Below are positions 4,942 to 7,257 of a DNA stretch of 7,257 nucleotides, in pieces (positions within the stretch are counted from its first letter, which is position 1; every line of letters begins with the position of its first letter). Below the pieces are notes generated by a model. The model ran no database searches and had not been told where the DNA came from. It saw only the letters and a list, made by a program, of their open reading frames with translations. The stretch covers positions 1 to 7,257 of the forward strand of contig JBBSVE010000149.1 of the NCBI GenBank assembly GCA_038233815.1, in the 5' to 3' direction. A program made the position numbers and the translations under genes. This DNA is from JBBSVE01 sp038233815 (GTDB lineage: Bacteria > Pseudomonadota > Alphaproteobacteria > Rhodobacterales > Rhodobacteraceae).

Positions 4942-6579
4942 ATGCGTGAAGTTCGGTGTGTCGTGGGTGCGGGTCCGCGCCTTGCGTTGAGTTTGCTCGC
5001 GTCGGTTGCATTTCTGTCGGCCGGGCTCGTGCCTGCGACCGCGCAGACGGGGATCGCGACGAATGCCGCGAGCGTGCTCGCGCGAATCGCCATCGACCCG
5101 TACCGGCGCGCTATCGCGGAGGCTGCGGCGGCGGACCCGGACATTTCAGCCTTTTATGCCGACACGGACTATGCACCGCTCTGGACCGGGGACGATCAGG
5201 CGGCGCGGCGGGAGGCGCTCTTGTCGGTGCTGGCTGGTGCCGGGGCGCACGGGCTGCCAACGGTGCGCTACGATCCAGAGACGCTGATCGCCGCGTTCGA
5301 CGCGGCACGGACGGAAGGCGACCGCGGACGGCTCGACGTGATGATGACCGAAGCGATGCTTGACTATGCGCGCGACGTGCAGACCGGCGCGCTGGTGCCG
5401 CAAAAGGTCGATGCGGGCATCGTGCGCGAGGTTCCGATGCGCGACCGGCGTGCCAATCTGGAATTGTTCCTGCGCTCCGATCCCGCAGCGTTCTTCGCCT
5501 CGCTGCCGCCACGCTCGCCGGCCTATGCGCAACTGATGAAGGCAAAATTCCGGCTTGAGGCGGCGGACTGGGGGCCGGAGATCGTTGCCCGCTCGCTCAA
5601 GCCCGGCGACAGGGGGCCCGCCTTCCTGCAACTCCGCGACCGGCTGGAGGCGATGGGCTATCTCTCGCGCAGCCTGACCGGGACTTATGGCGACGGGATC
5701 GAGGCGGCGGTCATGAAGTTTCAGGCCGATCACGGGCTGGAGTCGGACGGCATCGCCAGTGCGGCCACGCTGCGCCAGATCAACGTCGGTCCCGCGGACC
5801 GGCTCCATTCCGTTCTCGTCGCGATGGAGCGGGAGCGCTGGATGAACATTCCGCGCGGAAAGCGTCACATCTGGGTCAACCTCACCGACTTCACCGCGAA
5901 AATCATCGACGACGGGCGCGTGACATTCGAGACAAAGTCGGTGATCGGCAAGGCGGAGGGCGACAGGAAGACGCCCGAGTTCTCCGACATGATGGATTAC
6001 ATGGTCGTCAATCCGACCTGGAATATCCCGCGCTCCATCACGACGCGGGAATATCTGCCGATGATGCAGCGCAATCCCTATGCCGCGGGTCATCTCCGGA
6101 TCGTCGACAGGCGTGGCCGGACCGTCCCGCGTGAGGCCATCGACTTTACCGCTTACACGGCGCGGACCTTCCCCTATGCAATGAAGCAAGCGCCGTCGGA
6201 CGGCAATGCGCTGGGGCTCGTGAAGTTCATGTTCCCCAACAAGTATAACATCTATCTCCATGACACCCCGACGAAATCCCTCTTCAAGCGTGACGTGCGA
6301 GCGTTCAGTCACGGCTGTATCCGGCTCGGCGATCCGTTCGACTTCGCCTATGCGCTGCTCGCCGTGCAGTCCGCCGATCCGGAGGGGGAGTTCCGCCGCC
6401 GCCTCCGTTCCAAGGCGGAATCGACGATTGCGCTGAAGGATCCGGTGCCGGTGCATCTGGTCTACTTTACCGCCTACCCGGAGGCTGACGGGCACATGAC
6501 CTACCGCCCCGACATCTACGGCCGCGATGCGGAGATCTATGCGGCCCTCGTCAAGGCCGGTCTGGTGCCCGACGCCTGA
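4942..6579 (+). CDS. ldtD: Murein L,D-transpeptidase, YcbB/LdtD family (scaffold + PG-binding + YkuD domains)
   Basis: This periplasmic enzyme family forms 3-3 cross-links between peptidoglycan stems. The 545-residue protein starts with a Sec signal (hydrophobic core about 12-30, cut likely after ATA at 32-34). An N-terminal scaffold region (about 40-215) contains FYADTDYAPLW. A peptidoglycan-binding repeat follows (about 220-282: GDRGPAFLQLRDRL to SAATLRQINV), then a YkuD catalytic domain (about 308-508) with VVNPTWNIPRSI, YNIYLHDTP and the active-site motif FSHGCIRLGDP. His457 and Cys459 are the expected catalytic residues, intact. The architecture and size are close to E. coli LdtD (615 residues). 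I chose the ATG at 4942 (GGGGAC about five bases upstream) because it puts the signal peptide at the N-terminus. The frame stays open to 4687, but that upstream part reads as non-coding. It is divergent to the mepK-like gene and followed after 49 bases by lpxD. Confidence 0.94.
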   Translation: MREVRCVVGAGPRLALSLLASVAFLSAGLVPATAQTGIATNAASVLARIAIDPYRRAIAEAAAADPDISAFYADTDYAPLWTGDDQAARREALLSVLAGAGAHGLPTVRYDPETLIAAFDAARTEGDRGRLDVMMTEAMLDYARDVQTGALVPQKVDAGIVREVPMRDRRANLELFLRSDPAAFFASLPPRSPAYAQLMKAKFRLEAADWGPEIVARSLKPGDRGPAFLQLRDRLEAMGYLSRSLTGTYGDGIEAAVMKFQADHGLESDGIASAATLRQINVGPADRLHSVLVAMERERWMNIPRGKRHIWVNLTDFTAKIIDDGRVTFETKSVIGKAEGDRKTPEFSDMMDYMVVNPTWNIPRSITTREYLPMMQRNPYAAGHLRIVDRRGRTVPREAIDFTAYTARTFPYAMKQAPSDGNALGLVKFMFPNKYNIYLHDTPTKSLFKRDVRAFSHGCIRLGDPFDFAYALLAVQSADPEGEFRRRLRSKAESTIALKDPVPVHLVYFTAYPEADGHMTYRPDIYGRDAEIYAALVKAGLVPDA

Positions 6580-6580
6580 G

Positions 6581-6618
6581 CCGGGTAGACCCGGGCCGGG
6601 CCCTTGCGCGGTGCCCGG
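6581..6618 (+). other. GC-rich hairpins between ldtD and lpxD
   Basis: CCGGG-TAGA-CCCGG (6581-6594) forms a tight tetraloop hairpin directly after the ldtD stop. CCGGGC (6596-6601) can pair with GCCCGG (6613-6618), whose last two bases are the first two of the lpxD Shine-Dalgarno. No T-run follows, so strong intrinsic termination is not expected. Partial read-through control or translational damping of lpxD is possible. Confidence 0.3.
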
Positions 6619-6628
6619 AGGTGCGGAC

Positions 6629-7257
6629 ATGGGCTTTACCATTGCTGACGTTGCAGCTGCTCTCGGCGCGGAAGCGGTGGGCGATACCGGTCTGACGATC
6701 GAGGCCGCGGCCGAGCCTCAGGCGGCGGGTTCGCGCGATCTGGCGCTGGTTATGGACCCGAAATATGCCGACCGGCTTGGGTCAGGGCGCGCACGGGCGG
6801 CGCTGGTCTGGCCGGGGGCGGACTGGCAGGCGCTGGGGCTGGAGGCTGCGATCTTCGCACCACGGGGGCGTCTCGCGATGGCGTCTCTGACGCGGCTTCT
6901 GGACCGGGGGCCGTCGATCGAGCCCGGCGTGCATCCGATGGCGGTCGTGGACGCATCGGCGCGGATCGGGGAGGGGGCGGCCATCGGCCCTTTCGTCACC
7001 ATCGGCGCGAATGCGGAGATCGGCCCCCGTGCGCGGATCGAGAGTCATTGTTCCATCGGCCAAAGCGCCGTGATCGGTGCCGACGCGCTGCTGCTGTCCG
7101 GCGCGCGGGTGGGCGCGCGGGTGCGCATCGGGGATCGCTACATCGGGCAGTCGGGGTCGACCATCGGCGGCGACGGGCTGTCTTTTGTGACGCCAGAACA
7201 GTCCGGGATCGAGGAGATCCGCCACACGCTCGGCGTCCGGGCGGAGATCCGCGCCCA
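6629..7257 (+). CDS. lpxD: UDP-3-O-(3-hydroxyacyl)glucosamine N-acyltransferase LpxD (partial, C-terminus off the right edge)
   Basis: LpxD adds the second hydroxyacyl chain, from acyl-ACP, to UDP-3-O-acylglucosamine in lipid A synthesis. The 209 complete codons visible show the N-terminal uridine-binding domain (about 1-98; LALVMDPKYADRL, AALVWPGADWQALGL). A left-handed beta-helix of hexapeptide repeats follows from about 100 (VHPMAVVDASARIGEGAAIG, then IGPFVTIGANAEIG) up to the FVTPEQSGIEEI region (186-196) typical of roseobacter LpxD. The catalytic His of the family lies further on, beyond the window. The usual DGF motif reads DGL here (182-184). The ATG at 6629 follows a strong GGAGGT (6617-6622) at six bases. 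It is probably co-transcribed with ldtD (49-base gap). LpxA-like acyltransferases share the repeats, but the N-terminal domain points to LpxD. Confidence 0.93.
   Translation, partial: MGFTIADVAAALGAEAVGDTGLTIEAAAEPQAAGSRDLALVMDPKYADRLGSGRARAALVWPGADWQALGLEAAIFAPRGRLAMASLTRLLDRGPSIEPGVHPMAVVDASARIGEGAAIGPFVTIGANAEIGPRARIESHCSIGQSAVIGADALLLSGARVGARVRIGDRYIGQSGSTIGGDGLSFVTPEQSGIEEIRHTLGVRAEIRA

Noticed and set aside
5146..6642. A 498-codon minus-strand open frame opposite the L,D-transpeptidase
   Set aside because: The plus strand encodes intact PG-binding and YkuD domains with the catalytic motif. The antisense product is Arg/His/Pro-rich and unlike any family.
1..7257. Mobile element, CRISPR array, tRNA/rRNA or toxin-antitoxin pair
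   Set aside because: No transposase or integrase motif, no regularly spaced repeat array, no tRNA-like cloverleaf and no paired small genes were seen. All seven genes fit core metabolism or envelope functions.

Overview
The window is GC-rich chromosomal DNA that reads as ordinary core genome of an alphaproteobacterium, most likely order Rhodobacterales (roseobacter/Rhodobacteraceae). The grounds are the gene content (a free-standing pterin-binding corrinoid methyltransferase next to a MetF-like reductase and a small 'virulence factor' family protein; a short Ppx followed by rlmE; a Tat-exported DUF882 protein), the codon use and the wording of the motifs. This placement comes from recognition, not a database search. 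I see no phage, transposon, CRISPR array, tRNA or rRNA.

Layout. Positions 1-1941 hold three minus-strand genes in one apparent operon, transcribed in the order small 'virulence factor' family gene, MetF-like reductase, methyltetrahydrofolate:corrinoid methyltransferase (cut by the left edge). Positions 1942-2128 are a divergent promoter region with short repeats. Positions 2129-4016 hold the plus-strand pair ppx-rlmE. A hairpin at 4040-4060 separates rlmE from the converging minus-strand mepK/DUF882 gene (4083-4652). Positions 4653-4941 are a divergent intergenic region rich in repeats. A large plus-strand L,D-transpeptidase (ldtD-like, 4942-6579) follows, then lpxD (from 6629, cut by the right edge).

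Functional themes. The left block handles folate- and cobalamin-linked one-carbon transfer. It resembles part of a methionine synthase or corrinoid methyl-transfer system split into separate polypeptides. The middle pair combines polyphosphate/(p)ppGpp-type phosphohydrolysis with 23S rRNA 2'-O-methylation. The right block is cell-envelope work: an enzyme family that makes 3-3 peptidoglycan cross-links stands back to back with a family member whose E. coli relative cuts them, followed by a lipid A acyltransferase.

Most genes are recognisable. The points most worth a second look are the one-carbon cassette with its poorly understood small protein and divergent MetF-like enzyme, and the structured regulatory region between mepK and ldtD. 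I do not see a clearly new multi-gene system.
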